Part shown: one piece after another, positions 10,299 to 19,282 of the stretch
Layout of the letters: each line of letters begins with the position of its first letter
Numbering within the stretch: the stretch's first letter is position 1
Assembly (NCBI GenBank): GCA_964036045.1
Contig: OZ038384.1
Coordinates: 19,878,500 to 19,942,499 of the forward strand
Direction: 5' to 3'
Source of the DNA: Eutreptiella sp. 'Long Island Sound 2002'
Taxonomy: Eukaryota; Euglenozoa; Euglenophyceae; Eutreptiales; Eutreptiaceae
DNA length: 64,000 nt
Made by a program: the position numbers and the translations under genes
The notes under the pieces: model-generated
Databases searched by the model: none
What the model was told of the DNA's origin: nothing
What the model saw: only the letters and a program-made list of their open reading frames with translations

Positions 10299-12240
10299 CC
10301 TGCACCACAGCGGGGCACACCACACCCCCTTTCTACAGCTTCCCAAATGGCCTCAATTCCGCCTCTTCCACCAGTACCTCACGCAGACGGCACGAGCAGC
10401 GGGACACACTCTGCCGGGAAGCAAAGACATGCAAGCAGCCTACCGAGAGTTCAAAAAGCAGCACCCCCGACCCATCCCAGTGACACCGCCCTACGCACCC
10501 ACCGGCTCGAAACACCAACCCGTCCCCCCGGTGACGGGCCAAGTCCCACCACTAACCCTACTACTGGCCCCGAATGAAGCCAAACCCACGCAGACCACCG
10601 TCATCCACCACGCAGCAAAATGGCGCATACCGAAACACCACATGACCGCCCGAGACCTACCACGGGTCCCCCATGACTCCCAGAGCATGCCACGCACATG
10701 TTGGGCCTGTGACCCCGAGGCACCAACCACACCATGGCCCGTACTACACCTCATAGCACGCCACCACACCCACCCCACAACCCACCTACCACCACAGGCT
10801 TACGCATGGGTAGCCCCATGGTTCCACCGCACCGACACTAACCCCACGGTAGCGTGGAACCCCGACCACGCGCCCAAATGGCTCTTCACCACTACACCCA
10901 CATGGCCCCGCCCCGACCCGTTAGGGGTCGCCATCCGTTACAGCATGTACGAGCCAGGAAGAACAGGCAAGCACGAGCACCCCTACTATCCGCTCCACCA
11001 CTCCTGCCACACACCGGAGCACCGAACACAAACCCTCACATGCCACGACCTAAACCCAGACACAGCCTACATCCTCCACTACATCTACTCCTACCTCACA
11101 CAAGGACAGCCGGAGCAGGGACTCATAGCCCTGTCCTCCCAAGCGAAACACATCCTCTCCAAAGAAATAGGGGTGTACGCCACCCCCATCCTGCAGCCCA
11201 CAACCCCAGTAGCCCACCTCGCCACGGGCCTCGCCATATACGCCTACCTGCCCATGAACCCATGCCGCCTCCGACAACCATCACCGGCGGACCGGCTCTT
11301 CTTCACCGACGCCTCAGGCAAATCCGCCCTCACGCCCATCGCCGGGGGCGCCACCCTGCAGCTAACCCACACCGGGAGACACTACCACATGGACCACCAC
11401 ACGGGCCACACCACCTATGGGGCCTCCTCCCACGGGGAGCTAGGGGCCATGGCCGGCGCCATCGCCGAGATCGCGGCCCACCTACCCGCGCAACTCCCGC
11501 ACATAGTCCGGGTCTGGTTCGTGGTAGACGCCACTGTCGACACACACCTGCTCCTCTGCATAGCAAGGTACCCACTTCACAAAGCCACCGCGACGAGCCT
11601 CGGCAGCCAGGCACTGCTGCTCTGGAAAGCCCTTCGCAGCCTTCCCCCCTACGTCCAACTCCACATCGTGAAACAAGAGTCCCACGCACACCAATACGAA
11701 AATGGTAAGGTCGACAACCAGGCAGTACACCAGCGCACAACGCACCTACCAGCCCTCCAGATCCCTGACCTCGGCCGAAACCACACACACCTCCAACACA
11801 TACCCCCCGTACCCGAGCCCCATCAGACCCCGGACTGGGTACCAGAGGACGCCCCCTATTCCTCCCACGACAGAGCATACCACTACCCCAACCCCATCCA
11901 ACATCTCGCCCGCGTGCTCGGCGACGCAGACAGCCGGGCGCACATCCCGGAGCTCCAGGAAAGACTGCAAATCCCCCTCTACCACTCAGCGCTGCGCCCA
12001 GCAAACGTCCCAGCCCACCTCCGAAAAAGACGCATCCAGCTCCTCAGAGAGCAACTACCATTCCTCACCAGGGTCCCCAGATGGCTCGCCCGCAAACACA
12101 TCCACGTCCCTGAAGAACACACCCGTTGCCCGTGCGACCACACCACCCCGGAGGACTGGGAACACTTCAAGAAATGCCCCCTCCATACAGGCAGGGACAC
12201 GCTAGTGGGCTGGTCCCCGGCGTGGGATGCAGCTTTCTAG
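10299..12240 (+). CDS. RNase H domain protein with C-terminal Cys/His motif (5'-truncated, LINE-like)
   Basis: About 647 codons are open from the junction at 10299 to TAG at 12238-12240. The open frame extends back into element E antisense sequence (10207), so the true N-terminus is lost. A type I RNase H is clear: LFFTDASGK (first Asp, about 11309), SHGELGAMAGAIAEI (Glu), WFVVDATVDTHLL (Asp) and QYENGKVDNQAV (last Asp, about 11709). The C-terminus has RCPCDHTTPEDWEHFKKCPLH, a Cys/His arrangement like the tails after RNase H in several LINE clades. The 370 residues before RNase H are Pro/His-rich with no recognised RT motif. It is best read as the 3' part of a LINE-type polyprotein. Confidence 0.7.
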
Positions 12241-12321
12241 GGCGTGGCGCGGAACCCCCCCCATTTTGGGTGTTGTTAATATGGTTGGAACCCGGAATTT
12301 CACATGTTACATGGGTGCACT
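12241..12321 (+). other. Spacer between the RNase H ORF and the intron-bearing gene
   Basis: These 81 bases lie between the RNase H stop and the first proposed Met codon of the next gene. They hold a C9 run near 12256 and no recognisable terminator, poly(A) tail or TATA box. They could be the 3' UTR of the first unit or the promoter/5' UTR of the second; the sequence alone does not decide. Confidence 0.35.
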
Positions 12322-12396
12322 ATGATGCAACAATGTGCCTTCCATGTTTCGTTTGCTCGATATTGCCCGTTTTGCACTTTTTGCGATTTGATCTTT
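12322..12396 (+). CDS. Proposed exon 1 of the block-F gene
   Basis: A Met-Met start at 12322 opens 25 codons (Cys-rich: RYCPFCTFCDLIF at the end) that run into TTT|GTGTGC, a plausible splice donor at 12397. Removing 12397-12582 joins it in phase 0 to the long exon 2, which is open from its acceptor. The downstream intron has the same phase and the same GTGTG donor start. Without splicing the frame stops at TAG within about 15 bases. A short first exon is always weak evidence; RNA would be needed to confirm it. Confidence 0.45.
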
Positions 12397-12582
12397 GTGT
12401 GCTCTAACTAGTTATCGCGGGGTTAGAAGGGGGTTAGAGCACTAGTTATCGCGTGGGTTATCGCGCGATAACCTAGTTATCGCGGGGGTTATCGCGGGGG
12501 TTATCGCGCGATAACCTAGTTATCGCGTGGGTTATCGCGTGGGTTATCGCGCTTCATTTTATGTTTCTCCTTTTCGCTGTAG
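12397..12582 (+). other. Predicted intron 1 with TTATCGCG palindromic repeats
   Basis: It is bounded by GTGTGC (12397) and a pyrimidine-rich tract ending in TAG (12580-12582). The body (12410-12552) is a run of GTTATCGCG units in both orientations, including the perfect 18-base palindrome GGTTATCGCGCGATAACC. Intron 2 carries the same unit and palindrome, and both share a CTAACTAGTTATCGCGGGG stretch. Shared repeats in both introns of one gene suggest the introns arose from, or were expanded by, the same repeat. Confidence 0.6.
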
Positions 12583-14730
12583 CTCTCAAAGCCTTCGTAT
12601 TCTTTGATAATGGTCCTTGCTGCTGCCCACGCTTGGTGCGAGCACCATCAAAAGCTCCTTGGGGTCTGTCGCCTCGGCGGTCCTGAGGGGTTTACGATGG
12701 GTGATGCCAATGTGAGGCGCCCTGTGGCGACCCGCTTTGAACATGGTGTGGACTTTGGACTCCTTGTCCATAAGTCCCCCTTCATGGCGGACAAGCGAGA
12801 CCCCCTGGTTCTCAGCAACTACATCTTCGAGTTGCTAGAGGTAAATCCAGGGCTTGCTGGATTTTTGATCCAGCCTCATACCGAGGATGTGGACGCGGTG
12901 GTGGAGTCTGTCACCGCTCATGCCGAGAAGGGTGCGGGGACGAAGACGACCCTCTATGTGGGTCAGGAGGAGGAGGAGGAGGAAGTGGAGGAGGAGGAGG
13001 AGGATGCGGGGGGGGTGGGGGCTGGGGGGAGGAAGGAGAAGCCCCACAACCCCCTCATGACTAGTGTCCAGAAGGTAAGGATCCGACCGGGTAAGGGGAA
13101 GGGAAAGTCGGATGGTTGGTTCCCCCAACTCCCCACCCACAACACCCGCCGGGTGTGCACTGACGACCCCGAAAACAAGCTCCCCATGCACTCCCTTTGC
13201 CCCACAAGGGAGTGGGAGCGTGAGTGGTATGGGGTCACCACTCCAAACATTGTTTCGGGGCAGGGGGTGATTCTTTTTCCATCCGGGGCAACACCCCCCC
13301 TTATTGGGGAGGCGGAGGAGGTGGTTGCCGCCGAGCCCTTGGGGGCCTTTAATAGGGACCCCAATGACCTTGTGCTCACGGTGGGGGGAAAGCTGGTGGT
13401 CAACCACCTCCTGGAGCACGATTTTTTGAGTGACATTCAGCTGCAAAGTCTTTTGGATTATTTGGATAGGGTGCCTCTCTCAGAGAAGGCACCCATTTTC
13501 AATGAGAACCCCCCCATTGTCGGCAGGCCCCAAGATTCTGGGACCCGCCGCACATTGTATGGCAACTATTGGGGTGCCAACCACCACAAGCACAACCCCC
13601 ACAAGCTCCATGATCTGCCATTCCTCAAAAGGGTGGCAGATCGTGTGCTTGAGACCTCAAAGAAGACTGTGGTGGGGGGGGTCGGATGGAGCTGCACCAT
13701 CCTTGACATGGCCGAAATTTCGAGCTATGACCACACCCTTCAGCACCTCCATTGCGACGCCCCCCCCTACACCATTCCTGAAGGCACATTGATTGTCAAT
13801 TGCCTTATTATGCTAACCCATAATCATGAGGAGGAGGATGGGTCACATTTTCTTTTTGTGCCCTCCAGCAGTTCGGGGTTCCCTGACCCTTGGGTGGAGA
13901 GGGCTGTGCCATTCAAGAGGGGCACTGCCTTTTTTTTTAATGCCCTTGATGTCGACAGGGGGTCGGGGATTCCCAAGGCCTCCCCCATGGGGGTAAGGGA
14001 CCCCCGCCTCATGGCATTTTTTGTCATTGAGCTTACCCAGGGGGGGAATCTTCGATTCTCCAACCTGCACGTGACGCAGTCCATTAAAAGGCCCCAGCTG
14101 GGGGCACCTGGTGGCCGGGTGGGCAGGACAGTTCAGTGTGATGGGGCGGTTGGGTGTAGGGGGAAGGTGGTAGCCAATTGCTACGGATACAATCGGCTGA
14201 TTTTGTGCACCGCCCACAAAGATGGCCTTTGTGTGCCATGCCAGGAGGGGGAGGAGGTGGTGGGGGGGGAGGAGGAGGAGTTGGTGGTGGACCCCAATGG
14301 GGTCAGCATTGAGCAATCTGCTCAGTGCTTGCTCTTGGTGGGAACAACCACAGGGCATTTTTTGTTGTCGGGGTGGGGGATAGGGAGGGAGGTGATTGCA
14401 CCCCTCACTAATGAGGAGGCGGGGGCGGTCACAGGCCACCCCGATCACTGCCCCTTGGCCAAGGTGTGCCATGGGGAGGCACTGCCCTGGCCCACCTTGC
14501 AAGGGCATGTTGGGATTAAGGTGCCGGCGGGCACCATTTTGGTGGTGAGGAGGGGGTTGTATGGGGGAGTGGCAAGGGTGGCCCCTGAGGTGGAGGGGGT
14601 GGCCCAGGTGGTGGAGTGGCGGCAGGTTGGGGAGTATGCGGCCGTCAGGGACTTCGTGTGGCTGCGGAGGCTGGGCCTGGTGCTGGACGACGCCAAGAAG
14701 GAGGGCCAAGGCATGTGTCCATGTCACCAG
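12583..14730 (+). CDS. Exon 2: dioxygenase-like (cupin fold?) protein with acidic tract and Cys cluster
   Basis: The frame is open for 716 codons from acceptor TAG (12582) to donor CAG|GTGTGA (14731); unspliced it would stop at 14736. A Glu-rich tract lies at 12964-13010. Near 13740-14040 the order LQHLHCDAPPY (His-x-Asp), a hydrophobic strand pair, GSHFLFVP, GTAFFFNALDVDRGSG and a later Arg (DPRLMAFFVIEL) matches the double-stranded beta-helix of 2-oxoglutarate/Fe(II) dioxygenases. Asp stands where the second His ligand is expected. About 20 residues further is C-x5-C-x7-C-x8-C-x2-H-x4-C-x2-C, a probable zinc site. The family is not recognised with certainty; the substrate is unknown. Confidence 0.6.
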
Positions 14731-14927
14731 GTGTGAAAACTTCCCACAACACCCTGCTCTAACCCCTGCTCTAACCCGTTATTGCGCTAGGTTATCGCGT
14801 TCTAACTAGTTATCGCGGGGTTATCGCGGGGGGTTATCGCGGGGGTTATCGCGCGATAACCTAGTTATCGCAGGGGTTATCGGGCAGGTTATCGCGTGTT
14901 TTTTTTTGTTTCTTTTGCTTTTTTCAG
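14731..14927 (+). other. Predicted intron 2 with TTATCGCG palindromic repeats
   Basis: It is bounded by CAG|GTGTGA and by a long T-rich tract ending TTTTTTCAG|GCT, a textbook spliceosomal acceptor. Its length is 197 bp, phase 0 on both sides. Bases 14775-14897 consist of GTTATCGCG-type units, including the palindrome GGTTATCGCGCGATAACC also found in intron 1. Splicing links the exon 2 frame to the open frame at 14928 without a stop. Confidence 0.7.
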
Positions 14928-16102
14928 GCTATCATCTTGCAGCTGCCCCGTATCTTCGTCAAGGACGACGCCCAGGCAGACGAGGTAGCAGGCGGAGCAG
15001 CAGAAGCAGCAGGGGCAAGGCCCGCCAAGCTGGTGGCGGCCCGGTTTGAGCTGGAGGGGGGAAAGGGGCTGCCGGAGGGGGCGTCGTGGCGGTGGGGGGA
15101 GCCTGGGGATGAGGCCTGCAGGATGGGGGGGACGGGATGGTACCGGCAGGTCACTATCACCGAGAAGGAGGGGGGGTTGGAGAGGAAGACCAACCTCACC
15201 CTCCCCTCCTATGTGTGGGTTGGGGGGGAAAGGGCCAAGTGGCCGAATGCCGCAGAGGGGGAAACGGTTGCGGCTTTTTTGTGTTTGTTTGGGATGAGCG
15301 ACCCCCCCCAAAGGAAATCTTATTTCCTTTTGAGGGTGTGTTTTTTGTGGGAGGGGGAGTATACGGGGAGCGAAGTGTGGCAGGAGCTGCACAGGGGGGG
15401 GGACATCCACCAGGTTGGTGGGTATGACCCCCCCCTTCTGTGGTGGACGCCACTGCCGATAGGGTTCGGCAGTATGCACCCATCGGGGGAAGGCCGGGAA
15501 AAGGCCAGACGAAGCGGGGACCAGACGTGGTGGTGGTTGAGCCCGATGCCCCCCTCCCCCCTAGGGGTAAGGGCCAAACACCCGCGCCCCCAAGCCCTCC
15601 CCCAAGCCATCGAAGGTGGCAAAGGTGGCGGCGGCCCAGCCCCCCCATGAGGCCCTGGACGTGGAGGCCTTGGGGGCCAGTGTGGCCACCCACGTGACGG
15701 ACGCTTGCCAGGTTTTGGTGGAGCAGGCGGGCCGCCACGGGGGTCGAGGCCGCACTGGCCAAGGGTCGGTTGGCCGACCACAAGTCGGCCTTGGCGAAGG
15801 CCGAAAAGGCCCAGGGCAACACCCAGCGTGCCCTGGACCAGGCCCTCAACCTGGCTGCCAAGAGGGGGGAGGAGGTGGAGGCGATGAGGGAGGCCCTGAG
15901 GGAGGCCCAGGAGGGGAGGCGGAAGGCGGAGGTGCAGGCGGCCCAGCTTAGGGTGGAGGTGGAGGGGCAGCGGAGGAGGGGGGATGACCTCTCGCAGCGC
16001 TTGGGGGTGGCTGAGGCGCGGGTGCGCAGCCTCACCTCCACCCTCTGTGCCTCCTTCGGGGTGCAGAGTCAGGGTAGCGGGAGTAGGAGTGGGAGCCAAT
16101 GA
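14928..16102 (+). CDS. Exon 3: basic domain and C-terminal coiled coil (frame-disrupted)
   Basis: From 14928 one frame is open (AIILQLPRIFVKDDAQADEV..., then WYRQVTITEKEG and SYVWVGGERAKWPNAAEGE) to about 15435, where a C7 run shifts the sensible frame. A Pro/Lys-rich stretch follows, and further shifts near C-runs at about 15550-15600 and near 15740 lead into the last frame, 15770-16102. That last frame is a strong coiled coil (KSALAKAEKAQGNTQRALDQ, EEVEAMREALREAQEGRR) ending GSGSRSGSQ and TGA. Shifts at C/G homopolymers could be sequencing errors or real decay. No domain is recognised in the first part. Confidence 0.5.
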
Positions 16103-16142
16103 CTAGTGGATTTGCTCAAGGGGTTGCCCAAGGGCATTTTTC

Positions 16143-16523
16143 TTGGGGAGGAGCGATATGGGGCCCAAGTGGACATGTGCCACTTCGGCCTCGGAAACCC
16201 TACGACAACACGAAGGATGGCCAACCCACAGCCACGCAAACCAGGCCACCGAACACCTCTTCCGGGATCCCCTGGTCAAAGAAGCCACCATGAGAGGGGC
16301 GGTGACACAGGCCCTGCACCGACACCTCACCAAACACACGGAAAGCCCCATGGAGGCAGGAGCGCACCTCCACCTAGAGGCAGTCCGCAGAGCAGCGGCC
16401 CAAATGGTACACCGCAAACACCTCCTGTTAACACACGCGGAGCAACTCACCGACCCCACCGCCAGGGAACACATGCAGCGCCTCATCCGTTACCATGCCA
16501 TGCATGACCCAGACGTCCATTAA
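16143..16523 (+). CDS. Unrecognised His/Ala-rich helical ORF
   Basis: This is a 126-codon frame starting 40 bases after the coiled-coil stop. It is mostly helical (LRQHEGWPTHSHANQATEHL, KEATMRGAVTQALHRHLTKH, LEAVRRAAAQMVHRKHLLL) and ends HDPDVH and TAA. I do not recognise it. GC content is so high that several frames are open, but this one has the most protein-like composition. It may be the N-terminal part of the protease-bearing ORF that follows. Confidence 0.35.
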   Translation: MGRSDMGPKWTCATSASETLRQHEGWPTHSHANQATEHLFRDPLVKEATMRGAVTQALHRHLTKHTESPMEAGAHLHLEAVRRAAAQMVHRKHLLLTHAEQLTDPTAREHMQRLIRYHAMHDPDVH

Positions 16524-16800
16524 CCCACTCGCCCCATACCCCCCATCTCCATCCGCAGGCCTCCAAGACACCACCACAGCGCCCCGAGGCCCATCTCTCA
16601 CCCAAGATGCCACCCGGCACCGCCCAGCCCGGCCAAGCCCAACCAGGGCCAACCATACGTCGACGTAGACGCGCAAGACCCCGGCAACCCATCGAGTCCA
16701 CCCCCCCCAGGACCCGGAGCACCCCCCCCTCACACCAGCCACCATCCGCGACCCCGACCTCCTCCGAGCAACCCTCCAAGGCAGGGCCCCGACCACCCCC
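16524..16800 (+). other. Pro-rich spacer before the Ulp1-like region
   Basis: This is a Pro/Arg-rich coding-like stretch with no domain and no clear choice of frame. It joins the His/Ala-rich ORF to the protease-like region. Confidence 0.3.
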
Positions 16801-17680
16801 TTGGGCTGGTACCGCCTACAAGAGGACTGGACCAAGCTCACCGTCAAAGCCCTCCAAGACCTGACCACCCCAGGCAACGGCCTCCACGAGACCATCGTAG
16901 ACCTCGTACTCTGGCGAGCCCGGAAACACACGCAGGGCCAGCACGTCTGGATCCCCCCCATCGAGTGGGGCCAGGCCCTGGCACCCGACACCGACATCAA
17001 CATCACGCGTGGAGGGAACGTACGCCTACGACGGGCCCCAGCGGAGAAGGACCACCCCGCGGACCCGAACCGCCCGGAGCAGTGGGAACAGGCCACCGCA
17101 CCAACCCGCAACACCGCCCTCCGCGCCGCCGGCCTTCGCACCCCAGACGACGACCCCCCCCCCCACCTACAGAAATTGACCGACCCCCGCCGGAGGTCTG
17201 GGTTACAGTCCTTGAGCGCGGGAACTACTACGTGATAGCTGCTACAGCTACGTCCCCCATCCTGCAATGGCTCGTCAAAGGGACAGACACCATGCTCGCC
17301 CCAGGGACCGCCCCACCAGGAGCATAGGGGACCCCACCACCCAGCACAGGGTCCTCCGGGGCGTCCTCCAGCCAGGGGACAAGCCCCCAGCCCGCGCCCT
17401 GGCCCAAATCACCTCAGGGAAGGCGGGCTACCACCTAGGATTGGCCATGCTCTGCCTGACCCACTGGATCCAGCGCCGCTGGCCACCCACGGGGACCGTG
17501 CCCTGGATTTGGGCCATCCCCACCGCCCACACACAAGTCGAGGCGGGCCCGGACACGCGGCCAAACCCCCTCCCTAGACCGCAGCAATCCCTCACCTGCG
17601 GGTACCACGCCATCCACATGGTCCTCAGCCGCGTGGGTCTTAGCCCAAAGCTAGCATGCATACCCCCTTCCCACAGCTGA
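16801..17680 (+). pseudogene. Ulp1/C48-like cysteine protease region, frameshifted
   Basis: Three successive frames give parts of a SUMO-protease-like (C48) fold. Frame one (16801-about 17190) has LQDLTTPGNGLHETIVDLVLWRAR and HVWIPPIEWGQAL, the substrate-groove region. Frame two (about 17190-17327) has WVTVLERGNYYVIAATATSP, where the family has the catalytic His, here Asn. Frame three (17330-17680) has WIWAIPTAHTQ and QQSLTCGYHAIHMVLSRVG, the Gln and catalytic Cys region. The order of landmarks is convincing although two frameshifts and the His-to-Asn change make it inactive. Cysteine protease domains are known in some algal LINE-type elements; that link is an inference. Confidence 0.55.
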
Positions 17681-18343
17681 CCAAGAGGTCCACCAGATAC
17701 GCAAGCTCGTCTGCGAAATCCTTCCTGCGGCAGCAGAAGACGGCAAGCTTCTCCTCCAAACCGCCCGGCCTACAACTGGCCACGCAAGCGCGCCGCGGCG
17801 AGCGGACACATACACCGACACAACACACCCCACCGCAAAATCCCCGCCCAAGCCCCTCCCCTCTCGCTGCTCACCCGGAGACCCACACACGCCCACCATC
17901 GCGCGCACCCCCGGGCCCCGCGACACGGGCCTCCCCCACCCGCCCGAGCACCAGCACACGTCCGCCACACACCCACCCGCCGGACACTCCTCACCAACCC
18001 CCACACTCGACAACCCGCACACATCCGCCGAGAGGAGCCCCGCGCCCCGCGGCACGCCCAACCCACCAAGTGGCCCGCCCACGCCCCCCGCACACACCCC
18101 AGAAGACCCAGGCCCACCCCCCCCGGCCCCTGAATGCGGCCCACGCGAACTGTTCCCCCCCGCGGACGCCAACCCACACAACCTCACACATTGCAGGACC
18201 CCGGCCGGGCCAAGCCATAAGGAGAAGGCCACAGCCCCGCGCCTCCCTCCCCCGCCGCTGCCGACCAGATCGGCCCGCCGGGCCGCCAGGTCACGACCGG
18301 GCCCCCCCACCCGCCCGCCGGCCCCAACCTACATTCCGAGGAC
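17681..18343 (+). other. Low-complexity Pro/His/Thr-rich stretch
   Basis: The stretch is very C-rich and all three plus frames are nearly open, with Pro, His, Thr, Arg dominant (for example RPPHTHPPDTPHQPPHST). No domain is seen. It is likely the beginning of, or spacer before, the Pro-rich protein that reads from 18344; the true start cannot be fixed. Confidence 0.4.
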
Positions 18344-19282
18344 ATGCCCTCCATCCTCCCCGCCGTGGCCGCAGCAGAAGCCGCCGCCCACAAGCCCGCC
18401 CGCATCACAGCCCAACCCGCGTCCACCACCTCCTCCTCATCCTCAGCCTCATCCACCTCCTACACCTCATCCTCCGACCCTCCCCTCCCCGCCGCCCTCA
18501 TCCTCCAGGCCACGGCAAAAGCCAAAGGCGCGGCCGCACGCACCGACCCCCCGACCCCCATACAGGCGACTCAGGCACCCCGGCAACGCACCGGGAAGAC
18601 CCCCGACCCGACATCGGCGCCCTCACACCTCTGGACAGAGGTCCTCCTCAACCTAGAACCGGACCCCAACCCCAAACCCGACCTCAAACCCAAGCTGGCG
18701 CCCAGGCGAGCACACACAACAACACAAACGCAACGACACAAACCCAACCGACACCGCCCTAGCCAGGACCCCCCACCCACCACAACCCACGCCCCCCTCC
18801 CACCGGCAGCCACCACCACCGCAGAGGCGGCCACCCAACACGACCCCGTCCAAACCCTCGTCCACATCCCCGGCACCAAGCGCCCCATCATCCATCCCCC
18901 ACAAACCACCACCACCGCCGGCCAAACCGACCCAGGGACGTGGGACCCCTCGACCACCGTCACCGTCAAGCCCGGCCCCCGACACGCCCCCCCTGCCCAC
19001 CACATAGTGCAGCCCCAGGGGCTGCGCACGGTGCCCAACCCCCCACCCCCACAAGGGGGACCGGAAAACCCACAAGGGGTCCAAGGCCCATACCCACAAC
19101 ACAAACCCCACCACTACCAACGCCACCACCACCAGCGGCCCCACCACGACCACCACCAACACCACCCCCACCACTACCACTGCCCACCACCCTACCCCAC
19201 CGGGCCACAACCCCCCGTGCACGAACAGCACCAGCGAATGGGATGGCAGCCACCGAGCGTTCCACCCGCATACCCCACCTAC
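18344..19282 (+). CDS. Pro-rich/SR-rich ORF, first part (interrupted by element D)
   Basis: This is a 313-codon frame rich in Pro, His, Thr and Ser (SSSSSASSTSYTSSSDPP near the start, HHHQRPHHDHHQHHPHHYH near the end). It reaches 19282, the left edge of the D insertion, with ...PPAYPTY. Joining 19282 to 43185, that is removing D and one copy of CTAC, continues the same frame for another 435 codons without a stop. The composition suggests a disordered nucleic-acid-binding or Gag/ORF1-like protein. No enzyme motif is present. Confidence 0.5.
19279..19282 (+). repeat. Target-site duplication of element D (left, CTAC)
   Basis: CTAC directly before the LTR start at 19283 is repeated at 43181-43184 directly after the other LTR. 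Four bases is short, but the restored reading frame of the flanking ORF supports it. Confidence 0.7.

Larger units (their letters stand above)
10299..19282 (+). other. Block F, left part: GC-rich plus-strand composite (RNase H, intron-bearing gene, Ulp1-like protease, Pro-rich ORF)
   Basis: The sequence changes sharply at 10299 from element E to a much more GC-rich plus-strand block. It holds an RNase H domain (10299-12240), a gene with two predicted introns (12322-16102), a decayed cysteine-protease region (16801-17680) and Pro-rich coding (to 19282). Element D is inserted at 19282, and the Pro-rich frame continues at 43185. The type of element is not settled. RNase H with a Cys/His tail, absence of LTRs and an end in CTAC repeats (46828-46840) suggest non-LTR retrotransposon material, but no RT or endonuclease is visible. 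It could be a composite of two elements with a captured gene. Confidence 0.55.

Noticed and set aside
10854-12205. Other long frames overlapping the RNase H ORF (both strands)
   Set aside because: Only one frame has the RNase H landmarks; the others are Pro/Arg/His-rich or Gly/Val-rich shadows of GC-rich coding.
12410-12552. TTATCGCG repeats as a CRISPR array or replication origin
   Set aside because: Units are immediately adjacent and palindromic with no spacers, in a eukaryotic context, and lie between good splice sites.
12964-13010. GAGGAG microsatellite as a regulatory repeat
   Set aside because: It is in frame inside exon 2 and encodes a Glu tract.
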